A stretch of DNA of 64,000 bases from Myrica gale (taxonomy: Eukaryota > Streptophyta > Magnoliopsida > Fagales > Myricaceae): positions 3,410,001 to 3,474,000 of the forward strand of contig OZ005608.1 in the NCBI GenBank assembly GCA_963930655.1, given 5' to 3'. Of the stretch, positions 33,693 to 44,518 are shown one piece after another. Every line of letters starts with the position of its first letter. The stretch's first letter is position 1. Made by a program: the position numbers and the translations under genes. A model generated the notes under the pieces. The model was not told the DNA's origin. It searched no databases and saw only the letters and a list, made by a program, of their open reading frames with translations.

Positions 33693-35906
33693 CTTATTTT
33701 TTTAGCAGTAAATTTGGCCTTATAAAATAGCAGGATCCAATCCAATCGAGTCTACGGCCCGCGCTGACAGGCACTACCAACACTTATGTTATAAATCTGG
33801 CCCGCCCAAGCTTCACGGCCCAAGGCCCACAATTGCATAACTCTTTATTCATCAACGGCCTCTGTGCCTATCAACTTGTTTCGTAATTTATTTCTTTTGT
33901 TTTCTAAAGATACTTAGAAGAAAAAAAAAAGATTGCTTTCTTTTATGTTCTCTTATTATCTTTATTTCTTTCGTAAATTATTTTATTATTTAACTTATAT
34001 TATCTAACAAACATTAAGCTAAGAAACTCATTGGACTTAAGTCAATATTTACTCTGAAAAAATATTTTATGACAAAAAGAAAGAAAAAATGGGTCCCAAA
34101 ATAGGCATTTTTAAAATTTTTGGTTGGGCTAGAAATTAAATTTGATCTAGAAAAAATGAGATTAGGCTTCAGCCATACCAGATCGTCAGGTCAGGCCCAC
34201 ATCAAGGGACAAGGGGGGGCATAGCCTCGGCCTGGCATAACAACTAATGGGCTATAATTACTTGTGAAAAATAATATAATTAATGCAAAACATAACCCAC
34301 CTATGGTTAGGTGAAACTAATTCCATAAGGAAGTCATGTTTTTATTTTCTTTATATATTAGAAGAATAAATAGGAAATTCAGTCCACTAAAGTAAGAGTG
34401 GGTATTGAAACGGATGAAACTAATTTTTTTTTTTAACTGGAATCGAGAATTCCAAAATAAAAAACTATTCTGATTATAATAATTTAGCATTTTTTGGCCA
34501 AATTATGGCCAAACACTATCTTTAGGCATTTTGAACATGGATTTAGTGAATTGGTCATTTTAAAATAAATACTCATAAAAAAAAGGATAAATGCAAAATC
34601 AATCCCTGTGCCATACGTAAAAATCGATTTAGTCCCTATGATATGAAAAATATCGATTTAGTCCCTGTGATTCTATTTTCGTTTATTATTGGTCCTCCAT
34701 CAGGGACTGATTTTATCACTTTATGAAATCACAATGACTAAATCGATATTTTTCATATCACAGAGACTAAATCGATTTTTGTATATAGCATAGAGACCAA
34801 TTTTGCATTTATCCCATAAAAAAATGCATGTAATTTTGTTAATTGATAATTTATATCAACAATAAATAAATTATTATAAATTTTTTCATAATTAAAAAAA
34901 AAAATCAATTCGATTCTAATCCCGATACCGAAATCTTTCCCTCCCCCGGCCCCCCTCCCCCAAGATGAAAGAAGACAAGGAAGTTCCTAATATGGTAAAA
35001 GAATGTCACGTGACGAGTTTACAAAGAAATGTCATAAAAATAAAAGAAAAAAAAATGTGCTTCAAACGTCAGGCTTAAAAACAAAGAATCAAATCAACCC
35101 TGTAAAAAATATAGCATGATGAGGCAGCTGGTGAGGGAGGCCCAGAGGAGGACGGGGACTGTTGAAGGCCCCACCCTTTTCCCCCCCTAATAGGCTAATA
35201 CGGTCAAAACGGCTACTGCATCTTTCCCCCCAGAGCCCTTTCTTTTGGTGAGGGTGGGGGCCGGGGGGGCTCGGAGTAGGGGGGCAGCACAAAATTCCAA
35301 ACTAAAATGCAAAAGCAAATCATGCCATCAATAGGCCCTTTTGACCACCGATGAGATATGATGTGAGCTTCATGCACTCCACAGTGTCCATCTCTGCAGC
35401 CAGTACTATACATTTCCCAGCCAGCAATCTGGACTCTGGAGGAGGTTTCAGGCTAACCGACAATTTTATTAATATGTTTGGCATTGAAATCATCTGAGAG
35501 GAGTAAATAAAATTGCGAAATATTTCGAGAAACATCCATTGATGAGATAATGTTCTCTGTCAAACAAAAACCCACTCTAATGTGCGCCATAATTCTATTA
35601 GATAAGAGGAGCGGCGCGCAGTAGATTCTTCTTCATGACTCCAATGGCAGTAGTCCCCAGCCTCCTGTCCAGCTTCGTTTACTTTACACGGGCTAAGACC
35701 AGGCTCTTAGCCCGTAGGCAATCCCCAGACCTCTGTCCAGCCTCGTTCCCACCCTCGTCTCACTTTATACGTACAAGCTAAGACGAGGCTCTACGCTTCG
35801 ATATTGGCGGCAACAAATTCGACGATAGACAATAAATTAAAGTGGGCAAGAACCCTACCTTATACTACTTGGTATAAGCTCTTGCGGACCAGACAAGAGG
35901 CATAAA
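33693..35906. other. Intergenic, no gene seen
   Basis: AT-rich spacer with a foldback element (34585-34814) and a G/C-run-rich stretch (34930-35290). Around 35645-35800 CCCCAG, CCTCTGTCCAGC and AGGCTCT motifs repeat imperfectly, with the hairpin ACGGGCTAAGA...TCTTAGCCCGT near 35687-35714. No coding exon found. Confidence 0.5.
34585..34814. mobile_element. Foldback MITE, 230 bp
   Basis: GGATAAATGCAAAAT at the left is the complement of ATTTTGCATTTATCC at the right. ATCGATTTAGTC blocks are likewise inverted across the centre, giving a near-complete hairpin. Confidence 0.8.
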
Positions 35907-35911
35907 GAACA

Positions 35912-36368
35912 TATTAAAAGGTGATAGCATTTTTAGAATGTTCTAGAATGTTCACACATGTTCTAGAATATTCTAGTACATATATCTTCTAGAATATCCA
36001 TGAATGTTCTAGAATGTTCTAGAACATATACCTTCTAGAATGTTCTAGAATGATCATACATGTTCTACACTATTCTACAACGTTCTAGTACATGTACCTT
36101 GTATAATGCTCTAGAGTATTCATGTATAATCTACCTAGGAAGATGCAAGGACAATCTAGAAAGAGTAAGATTAATGGGTGGTTCTAGAAATATCTTCCAC
36201 CCACCTATAAATACCCTTCATGGGGTAAAGTTTTGTAATAGTTGAAGCCAAAAAGAAAGGAAAGTTATTCTATCTAGTGCATTTGGAGAGAAGTGCTCCA
36301 TACTAACCTTTCTAACTTTTATCTTCACTTTCCTACAAACAACCAAACCCCTCATTCTAATCCTAACA
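35912..36368 (+). repeat. 5' LTR of the Ty1/copia element
   Basis: Begins TATTAAAAGG (a decayed TG start) and ends TCCTAACA, 457 bp. The bases before it (35907-35911) are GAACA, repeated directly after the final LTR copy at 41699-41703, so this is a true target duplication. The primer-binding site TGGTATCAGAGC follows at 36371-36382. A TATA box, TATAAATA, is at 36206-36213. Confidence 0.9.
35935..36056 (+). promoter_or_regulatory. Heat-shock-element array in the 5' LTR
   Basis: GAA and TTC triplets alternate with exact 5 bp spacing: GAATGTTCTAGAATGTTC at 35936-35953, TTCTAGAATATTC at 35961-35973, five consecutive units at 36003-36024, and four units starting at 36033. This is the heat-shock factor consensus (nGAAnnTTCn) several times over, upstream of the LTR TATA box at 36206. 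The known precedent is ONSEN (ATCOPIA78), whose LTR is switched on by heat through such sites. Function here is inferred. Confidence 0.75.
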
Positions 36369-36370
36369 AT

Positions 36371-36382
36371 TGGTATCAGAGC
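36371..36382 (+). other. Primer-binding site (initiator Met-tRNA)
   Basis: TGGTATCAGAGC, two bases after the 5' LTR, matches the 3' end complement of plant methionine tRNA used by most copia elements. Confidence 0.9.
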
Positions 36383-36404
36383 TAAGTCGATCTAGACGAG
36401 CGTT

Positions 36405-37719
36405 ATGACTACATCTAAACCCTCTGATTATGTCCCAAAATTCAATGGCGAAAGCTACGACTATTGGAGTATCAGAATGAAGACATATTTTGAGTCCCAA
36501 GATTTGTGGGATGTTATTGAAGAAGGTGTCACAATTCCTAAAGAAGAAACCAGTGAGCTTTCTGCAACTGAAGTTGCCAAGATAAAGAAGCTGAAGCAGC
36601 GAAATGCAAAGACACTTTATATTCTCCAAGAGACTGTCATCGATACAATTTTCCCAAGAATCATGAGAGCTACTACTGCAAAGCAAGTTTGGGATATGTT
36701 GAAGGAGGAGTTCCAAGGCAATGCCAAAGCTCAAGCTATCAAGTTGCAAGGCTTGAGGAGAGATCTGGAGAATCTCAAGAAGAAAGATTATGAAATTGCT
36801 AAAGATTAAAGTTCAAGAATCATGGAGATTGTCAACCAGATGCTAGCCTATGGGGACGACATCTCCGATCAAAGAATTGTCCAAAAGATCTTGATTAGCC
36901 TCACGGAGAAGTATGATCCAGTTGTAGCAGCTATTGAAGAATCCAAGGACTTGCTAAGAATGTCGATTACAGAGTTGATGGGCTCCCTACAAGCACATGA
37001 GCAAAGATTGAATCGGCGACATGAAGGTTCACTAGAGAGCGCTTTTCAATCTAAACTCAGTGTGAAAGGCAAGAAATCAAGAGATGGAGGAAACTCAAGA
37101 GGAGGGTTCAAGTTTCAAAAAGAAGGAACCTCTAAAAGCAAGGAGACGAAAGGTGACTATCCACCATGCAAAACATGCAAGAAGACCAACCATTTGGAGA
37201 AAGATTGTTATCATCGAGAAAAGTCACAATGCAGAAATTGCAAGAAGTTCGGGCATATTGAAAAATATTGCCGGTACAAAAACAACCATCAGGCCAATTA
37301 TTCTGAAGATAAAGAAGAAAATGAGCATCTATTCTATGCATGTCAATCCGCTATGGAGGAGAGAAAGGATGCTTGGTACATTGATAGTGGATGCAACAAT
37401 CACATGACTTCCAAAGAGAGTGTTTTTTGCAACTTAGACACCTCTATCAAGACAAAGGTCAAGATGGGGAATGAAGAATTGGTGGAGACAAAAGGCAAAG
37501 GTACTGTTGCTATTGAAACAAAAAAAATGTACGAGATTTATTAAAGACGTTCTCATTGTTCCTAGTCTTGATCAAAATTTACTAAGCGTTGGTCAAATGA
37601 TGGAGAATGTATATTCTTTACATTTTGAGAAAAATGTTTGCCAAATATATGATTTGAAAAATAATCAAGAAATTGCCGAAGTGAAGATGGGAAGAAATAG
37701 AAACTTTCCTGTTCACTGA
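36405..37719 (+). pseudogene. gag: copia gag-protease region, broken
   Basis: The reading frame starts at ATG 36405 and encodes a UBN2-type capsid domain. TAA at 36807-36809 interrupts it. The frame continues with two CCHC zinc knuckles (CX2CX4HX4C, about 37165-37275) and a protease active-site motif DSG at 37383-37391. A one-base length change in an A8 run (37520-37527) shifts the frame to that of pol, and TGA at 37717-37719 ends that segment just before integrase. The capsid would coat the RNA particle and the protease would cut the polyprotein. As it stands the region cannot make the full product. Confidence 0.88.
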
Positions 37720-37740
37720 CAATACCCAAGAGAGAATGCT

Positions 37741-40416
37741 ATGGTGGCCCAATCTGATAAAACAAGCTTATGGCCTCGAAGGTTTGGTCATTTCAATCTC
37801 AATTCGTTGAGATTACTTCATCAGAAAAATATGATGAGAGATTTTCCTCTCATAGAAGAAAGAGTTGGTGTCTGTGAAGGCTGTATGCTCGGGAAGCAGC
37901 ACAGACAACCATTTCCAACAGAAAATGCATGGAGAGCCAAGGAAATTCTGGAGCTTGTCCACACCGATGTATGTGGCTCAATGCGAACACCTTCCCTGAG
38001 TCAAAACAGGTACTTCATTCTCTTTATTGATGATTATACAAGAATGACTTGGGTATATTTCTTTCAAGAAAAATCAGAGGTATTTGGAATTTTTAAAAGA
38101 TTCAAAAATTTTGTTGAGAAACAAAGTGACCACAAAATAAAGAAGCTGAGAAGTGATCGAGGTACGGAGTACAACTCCAAAGAATTCGACAAGTTTTGTG
38201 AAGATGAAGGCATAGAGTACCAACTAACCATTGCCTACACTCCGCAACAAAATGGTGTCTCTAAACGAAAAAATAGAACGGTCATGGAGATGGCCAGATC
38301 TATGCTAGCTGAGAAGGGATTGTCAAAGATGTTTTGGGCAGAGGCAGTCTATACCTCAGTCTACCTGCTAAATAGATGTCCAACAAAAGTTGTTCCTAAC
38401 AAGACTCCAATTGAAGCTTGGAGCGGAAAGAATCCTTCAGCAAAACATCTCAGGGTGTTTGGATGTATTTGCTACATCCATATTCCCTCAGTAAAAAGAC
38501 ACAAGCTAGAAGACAAGACAAAAAAAGGTATCTTCCTTGGTTATAGCTCCCAGTCAAAAGGTTATAGAGTTTACAATCTGCAAACAAAGAAGCTTGTTAC
38601 CAGTCGTGATGTGGAGTTCGACGAGCAAGCTGCATGGAGCTGGGAAGTAGATGAAAAGGAAAGAAGTGTGACTATACCAGCAGAAGTTGTCCACTCAAGT
38701 AGACAACAACAAGAAGAACCTCGAGAAGAAAGTCAAATGTCGACTCCATCCTCATCTCCAGCATCCTCCGTGAGATCAAGAGCTCCAGGAGAAGAAGTCT
38801 CTTCCCCCGAAACTCCACCACTAAGGGTAAGGACCTTAAGCGATATTTATGAAACTTGTAACTTCACTACTTTGGAGCCACAAAATTTTGCAGAAGCATC
38901 AAAAGAAGAAGTTTGGGTCAAAGCCATGGAGGAGGAGATTAAAATGATCGAGAAAAATAACACTTGGGAGTTGGTTGATCGTCCAACCAACAAGGAAGTA
39001 ATTGGAGTCAAATGGGTTTATAAGACCAAGTTGAATCCTGATGGCTCAGTACAAAAACACAAGGCAAGACTTGTTGCTAAGGGTTATGCTCAACAACCAG
39101 GTATTGATTACAGTGAGACTTTTGCTCCCGTAGCTCGGCTTGATACCATTAGAGCTCTTGTTGCCCTTGCAGCTCAGAAGAGGTGGAAGATTTTCCAACT
39201 TGATGTGAAGTCCGCTTTCCTAAATGGAGTCCTAAATGAAGAAGTATACGTTGAACAACCAGAAGGATTTATGGAGGAGGAAGGAAAAGTTTTACGCTTG
39301 AAGAAAGCTTTGTATGGACTTAAGCAAGCACCTCGAGCCTGGTACAGTAAGATTGATGGATATTTCATTGATCAAGGGTTAAAGAGGAGCAAAAGTGAGC
39401 CAACACTTTACGTCAAATCACAAGGTAACATCGACGTTCTTATCATCTCTCTTTATGTTGATGATTTGATTGTCACTGGAAATAATTCAAAGCTGATTGA
39501 AGCATTTAAGAAAGACATGATGATTGCATTTGAAATGAGTGATTTAGGATTGATGAACTACTTTCTTGGTATGGAGATAAGCCAAGAAGAAACAGGTATC
39601 TTCATATCACAGAAAAAATATGTCCAAGATTTATTGAAAAAATTCAAGATGTATGAGTGTAAGACTGTGGCTACTCCCTTAGTTCCAAATGAGAAGCTAA
39701 GGAAAGAAGATGGGGCGAAGCCAGCAGATGCGTCCACATATAGGAGCTTAATTGGGAGTTTGCTTTATTTGACTACCACAAGGCCAGATATTATGTATGC
39801 TACGAGCCTGTTGTCCAGATTCATGGCAAGCCCAAGCCAAGTACACTATGGCTCAGCAAAGAGACTCCTCAGATACTTGCAAGGAACAGTAAACTTTGGC
39901 ATATGGTATAAACCAACTTCGATATCAAACCTTATTAGATACACTGATAGTGATTGGGCAGGATCTGTAGATGATAGGAAAATCACTTCAGACTATGCAT
40001 TCAAGTTTGGCATAGGAATCTTTTCATGGGGATCAAAGAAGCAAGATTTCGTGGCACAATCATCCGCAGAAGCTGAGTACGTAGCAGCGGCTGGAGCAGC
40101 TAGTCAAGCCATATGGTTAAGAAGAATTCTGGAGGATATGAGAGAGCACCAAAAAGGTCCTACAGAAATATATTGTGATAGCAAGTCCGCCATTGCGATA
40201 GCGAAAAATCCGGTACATTTTAGTCGGACAAAGCATATCGCCATCAAGTATCATTTTCTAAGAGAAGTAGAAGCAAGTGGGGATATTGAGTTGAAGTATT
40301 GCAGTACTGAAGAACAACTAGCAGATATTTTCACAAAGGCACTTCCAAGAGGAAAATTTCAGCTTTTGCGGAGCATGCTAGGAGTTTCCGAAAAATGCAT
40401 CAAGGAGGAGTATTAA
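37741..40416 (+). pseudogene. pol: copia integrase, reverse transcriptase and RNase H
   Basis: A long open segment of 891 codons. It holds the HHCC zinc region of integrase (HFNLNSLRLLH ... CEGC), then the integrase core with the two Asp at codons 76 and 139. The position 36 residues after the second Asp, where the family has its catalytic Glu, is Lys (AAA, 38263-38265). Next are the reverse transcriptase with YVDD at 39454-39465 and the RNase H region with SSAEAEY and TKHIAIKYHF motifs. The stop TAA overlaps the first bases of the 3' LTR. RT and RNase H look intact, but integrase should be inactive and the segment is cut off from gag by a stop codon. Confidence 0.9.
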
Positions 40417-40650
40417 ATGGTGATGCATTTCTAGAATGTTCTAGAATGTTCACACATGTTCTAGAATATTCTAGTACATATACCTTCTAGAATATCCATG
40501 AATGTTCTAGAATGTATACCTTCTAGAATGTTCTAGAATGATCATACATGTTCTACACTATTCTACAATGTTCTAGTACATGTACCTTGTATAATGTTCT
40601 AGAGTATTCATGTATAATCTACCTAAGAAGATGCAAGGACAATCTAGGAA
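40411..40650 (+). repeat. 3' LTR, left part (U3 with heat-shock-element array)
   Basis: It starts TATTAAATGG right after the purine tract AAGGAGGAG. The GAA/TTC array (40429-40540) is kept, with one repeat block fewer than in the 5' LTR. The LTR stops at AATCTAG (about 40647), before its TATA box, where the inverted segment begins. Confidence 0.85.
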
Positions 40651-41178
40651 AAAGGAAAGAGCACTGTTGCGTTCTGCATGAGCAGCTTGGCCGCGCTAAC
40701 TTTTCTGCTGCTGTGTGTTGGCCGAGCAGTGCTGTTGCTTTCTTTGATGACCCGAGTAGCGTGCTTTTTCTCAAGTTCGGCTGCGCTAGCTGCATCGTGC
40801 TGCTTAACCACTAGTCAGATTTACATGCGGTTTTTGTGGGTCTAGCAGTACTACTTCTTGTTCTGTTAGGATTAGAATTAGGGGTTTGGTTGTTTGTAGG
40901 AAAGTGAAGATAGAAGTTAGAAAGGTTAGTATGAAGCACTTCTCTCCAAATGCATTAGATAGAATAATTTTCCTTTCTTTTTAGCTTCAACTATTACAAA
41001 ACTTTACCCCATGAAGGGTATTTATAGGTGGGTGGAAGATATTTCTAGAACAACCCATTAATCTTACTCTTTCTAGATTGTCCTTGCATCTTCTTAGGTA
41101 GATTATACATGAATACTCTAGAACATTATACAAGGTACATGTACTAGAACATTGTAGAATAGTGTAGAACATGTATGT
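40651..41178 (-). repeat. Inverted repeat, left arm (host flank plus LTR end, reversed)
   Basis: Near-perfect reverse complement of 41384-41911 over 528 bp; I noticed only isolated mismatches. Read on the minus strand it is LTR sequence from the ACATACATGTTCTAC point to CCTAACA, followed by about 210 bp of the host flank that lies right of the insertion. It brings a minus-strand TATA box (41019-41026). Confidence 0.9.
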
Positions 41179-41181
41179 TCT

Positions 41182-41383
41182 ATACCCTTCATGGGGTAAA
41201 GTTTTGTAATAGTTGAAGCTAAAAAGAAAGGAAAATTATTCTTTCTAGTGCATTTGGAGAGAAGTACTTCATACTAACCTTTCTAACTTCTATCTTCACT
41301 TTCCTACAAACAACCAAACCCCTAATTCTAATCCTAACAGAACAAGAAGTAGTACTGCTAGACCCACAAAAACCGCATGTAAA
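41182..41383 (+). repeat. Spacer of the inverted repeat: third partial LTR copy plus flank
   Basis: 41182-41339 repeats the last part of the LTR in direct orientation, beginning just after the TATA box position. 41340-41383 repeats the first about 44 bp of the host flank, then jumps back to the LTR at ACATACATG. So the host/LTR junction CCTAACA/GAACA exists three times, once inverted. Confidence 0.85.
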
Positions 41384-41911
41384 ACATACATGTTCTACAC
41401 TATTCTACAATGTTCTAGTACATGTACCTTGTATAATGTTCTAGAGTATTCATGTATAATCTACCTAAGAAGATGCAAGGACAATCTAGAAAGAGTAAGA
41501 TTAATGGGTTGTTCTAGAAATATCTTCCACCCACCTATAAATACCCTTCATGGGGTAAAGTTTTGTAATAGTTGAAGCTAAAAAGAAAGGAAAATTATTC
41601 TATCTAGTGCATTTGGAGAGAAGTGCTTCATACTAACCTTTCTAACTTCTATCTTCACTTTCCTACAAACAACCAAACCCCTAATTCTAATCCTAACAGA
41701 ACAAGAAGTAGTACTGCTAGACCCACAAAAACCGCATGTAAATCTGACTAGTGGTTAAGCAGCACGATGCAGCTAGCGCAGCCGAACTTGAGAAAAAGCA
41801 CGCTACTCGGGTCATCAAAGAAAGCAACAGCACTGCCCGGCCAACACACAGCAGCAGAAAAGTTAGCGCGGCCAAGCTGCTCATGCAGAACGCAACAGTG
41901 CTCTTTCCTTT
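41384..41911 (+). repeat. Inverted repeat, right arm (LTR end plus host flank)
   Basis: The LTR from ACATACATGTTCTAC to CCTAACA (41698), including TATAAATA at 41536-41543, then the GAACA target duplication and host flank to 41911. This arm carries the original junction because its target duplication matches the 5' side. Confidence 0.9.
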
Positions 41912-42533
41912 ATCCATCGTCACGCTAAAACACAGCCATAGTAAATATTGAACATTCGGAACCCATTGTCCATGCGTTCGATATCTCCAATTAAGGAGTC
42001 CGTCACATATGAACTGCCCATGTTAGTCCCTGTACGTACCTTTCAGAAGTATTAATGCCTTCGAAGCTCCAAAACTCATACAGCTTTGAACAAGAGTATA
42101 TATGGATACAATAGAAATTTCCACGCCTTATTAAATCGCAGGCAAAGCTATATATTAGGAATTCCTCTTGCAAAATAAGATTAATCTAATCGAAAACATA
42201 TAATTTAATTGGAAGTCACGCAGATTCATGGAAATTCTTGAGATCCCTTCAATTAATTTGCGCTGAGTTTGGACTTCGCTTGCTACTGTTTACAACGAAG
42301 AGAAAAGGACGTAACTACGTACAATTATCTTTTAAAATTATCTCAGTTCTGAAACCCCTGTTCCGGCACTGCATGTCACCACGCTAGCCAGATATTTTGG
42401 GCAGCTGATCATCAGGGTACGTACTCTAAACCCATCGGTACTCTTTCCTTTAAATCATCTGATAAGCGACGAGAAAGCAATCAAGCCGGTCCCCCCTCTT
42501 GTGGACTTGGAGTAGATACGGTGATGTGACCTC

Positions 42534-42586
42534 AAGTAGTTCGCTTGTTCTTTTTTTTTTTTTTTTTTTAAGTAGTTCGCTTGTTC
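42534..42586. mobile_element. Poly(T) tract flanked by perfect 17 bp direct repeats
   Basis: AAGTAGTTCGCTTGTTC occurs at 42534-42550 and at 42570-42586 around exactly 19 T. This is the footprint expected of a reverse-oriented poly(A)-only insertion made by LINE machinery with target-site duplication. Confidence 0.6.
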
Positions 42587-43016
42587 ACATGCCCCCACAC
42601 GCACCACTGCGTACGAAGTGTGCTCGTTCAAAAGATCTGTGACCTGGCTGAGTGGCTGTGAATCTGAGGGGCTTTGTGAACCTCCTCGATAACGACGGAA
42701 AAAGCCATTACATTTTGGCACTCTCTTTCCTTTGCCCCACACACCGGAAGACCTGGCCATCCCTTTTCGATCACTCACTTTAACAGATCAGCAACCGGCC
42801 GGGTATTATAAATTAGGATAAAATTTAGGGGCCGTTGGGGGAAACCACCCAGAGACTGCCCATCGGCACGTTTTTCCATTTTTCCAGCCCCCTAGGTCCG
42901 CCTCTTTGTTGATGTATTGCATTAGATATCACATCCTAAAAATAAACATTAAATATAGCCGTTAGAAGCTAGTTATTATTATTTTTTTGCTATATTTATT
43001 TTCGACTTACACGTGG

Positions 43017-43470
43017 TATTCGATTTTTACAAAATAGTCTCTGTAGTATAGATTTCAATAAAATAGTCATTGTGGTATAGTTTTGAGACAAATTAGTCTC
43101 TTCGTTCAACTGTCGTTATCCACTTAACTTTATATTCATGTGTTGACACGTCAGCAGCCGTCCTGAATCGAACCAATCAAGTATGAGGTTGAGGCTCAGA
43201 CTAATTCTACGAGCTAAAAGAAAGTATATCACTCTTGATTTGGATGCTAATATTACAAAACACGTGTCATCGCGTGAATGATGCTGACGTGTCATGTACA
43301 ACACTCTTCCGGCAGTTAGATGGAGGGACTAATTTATCTCAAAACTATACCACAAGGATTATTTTGTTGAAAGTCATACTACATAGATTAATTTGTCTCA
43401 AAACTATACCACAAAGATTATTTTGTTAAAAAATATACTACATTAACTATTTTGTAAAAGTCAAATAATA
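43017..43470. mobile_element. Foldback element, 454 bp
   Basis: Left-side blocks (TTTTTACAAAATAGTC, TGGTATAGTTTTGAGACAAA) recur as complements on the right (GACTATTTTGTAAAAG-like; TTTGTCTCAAAACTATACCA), with a partly duplicated right arm (43330-43440). Non-coding. Confidence 0.7.
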
Positions 43471-44208
43471 CAAGGACCGGTAAGATAATTAAACTTTTAT
43501 TTCCTCTCCTTTAAATTAATTTTCCCATTAAACTTTCCGGCTGATTTATCTCCAAATAAAGCGAACCGAGTCAGCCATCCAAAACTTTTAATGGAAGTAG
43601 TTTGGACTTTAATCGAGACAAAAAGCTGCACCGAATTCATGGCACAATTCGCTTATTGGTGTTCGAAACGCACTGAATATTCCGTGTTTATCAAAAGCAT
43701 TTCAACTTTTGTTTACTTTCTTCGGGAAGAAAATATAGTAAATTGAAAAGTCACAAAGGACAGGACATGCTCAAAAGTACAGAATTGCCCATATAGGAAA
43801 AGGGTGGACAAACTTCTGTGATCCGTGACAGCGCTATTAACGAAATACAAGTGGGACAAAACTGATTGGTCCGGTCCCTCGATTAACAGCTCAGACCCCC
43901 AACAATTTTGTGCTCCTTCATGTTTGGGCAGTGAGAATTTGCCCTAAGCATCGAAGTCCGGGGTAAAATACAACTTATAGAAGGGGATTAGGAGGCCTGA
44001 GCTGGGCGTGTTTTCTTAACATGCGCAGGCGGCAGGGGGTGGAGATGGGACACGGACCTGCGGACAACGACAAAAAAGAAATATGGCTAATTATCTCGCA
44101 CATGGGCTTCTTTGCCTCCGGTTCGGTCACGCAAAGCTTATAGGCCAGCTGGGTTAAAAGCATCTTTCGATCCAGACAGCCTAGCTGGCCATTTTCGTTA
44201 TACACTCT

Positions 44209-44518
44209 GGGGTATGTTCGTTTTCACCAATTTTTCAGGATTCTAATTATATTCACAATTTTATCACCGAACATATTCAGAATTTAAACACAAAAATCAA
44301 TACATTTTACACAATCTCCAACAACTTTTTAATTTTGTATTCAACATAAATTTTATCTCTCTATATTTTTTCACATAATTCCAATACTTTTTTATTAAAC
44401 AATTACATCAAATCATTTTTCTCTCCACTTTACACAAACACCAATAAAACACTATTCAACATAAAAATTCACAACTTCTCTAAAATCCTACATTTTTTCT
44501 CAAAACGAACATCACCCT
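44209..44518. mobile_element. MITE with CGTTTTG-type ends
   Basis: Ends GGGGTATGTTCGTTTTCACC and the complement of TCTCAAAACGAACATCACCC match imperfectly. It is the same family as 13793-14020. Confidence 0.6.

Larger units (their letters stand above)
35912..41698 (+). mobile_element. Ty1/copia LTR retrotransposon with broken coding region and rearranged 3' LTR
   Basis: The order LTR, methionine-tRNA primer site, gag, protease, integrase, reverse transcriptase, RNase H, purine tract (40402-40410), LTR is copia-type and resembles tobacco TNT1-94-like elements. A GAACA target duplication (35907-35911 and 41699-41703) bounds it. The LTR copies are closely similar, so the insertion is fairly young. 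The coding region has two nonsense codons, one frameshift and a changed catalytic residue in integrase. The 3' LTR is interrupted after 40650 by an inverted copy of its own end plus flanking host DNA. Confidence 0.92.

Noticed and set aside
36060-41575. Repeated 61-codon frames inside the LTR copies
   Set aside because: They recur because the LTR recurs; the sequence is promoter and leader, not coding.
41751-41951. Frame in the host flank of the copia element
   Set aside because: It lies within the inverted-repeat arm and has no homologue known to me; its mirror in the left arm is open only by symmetry.
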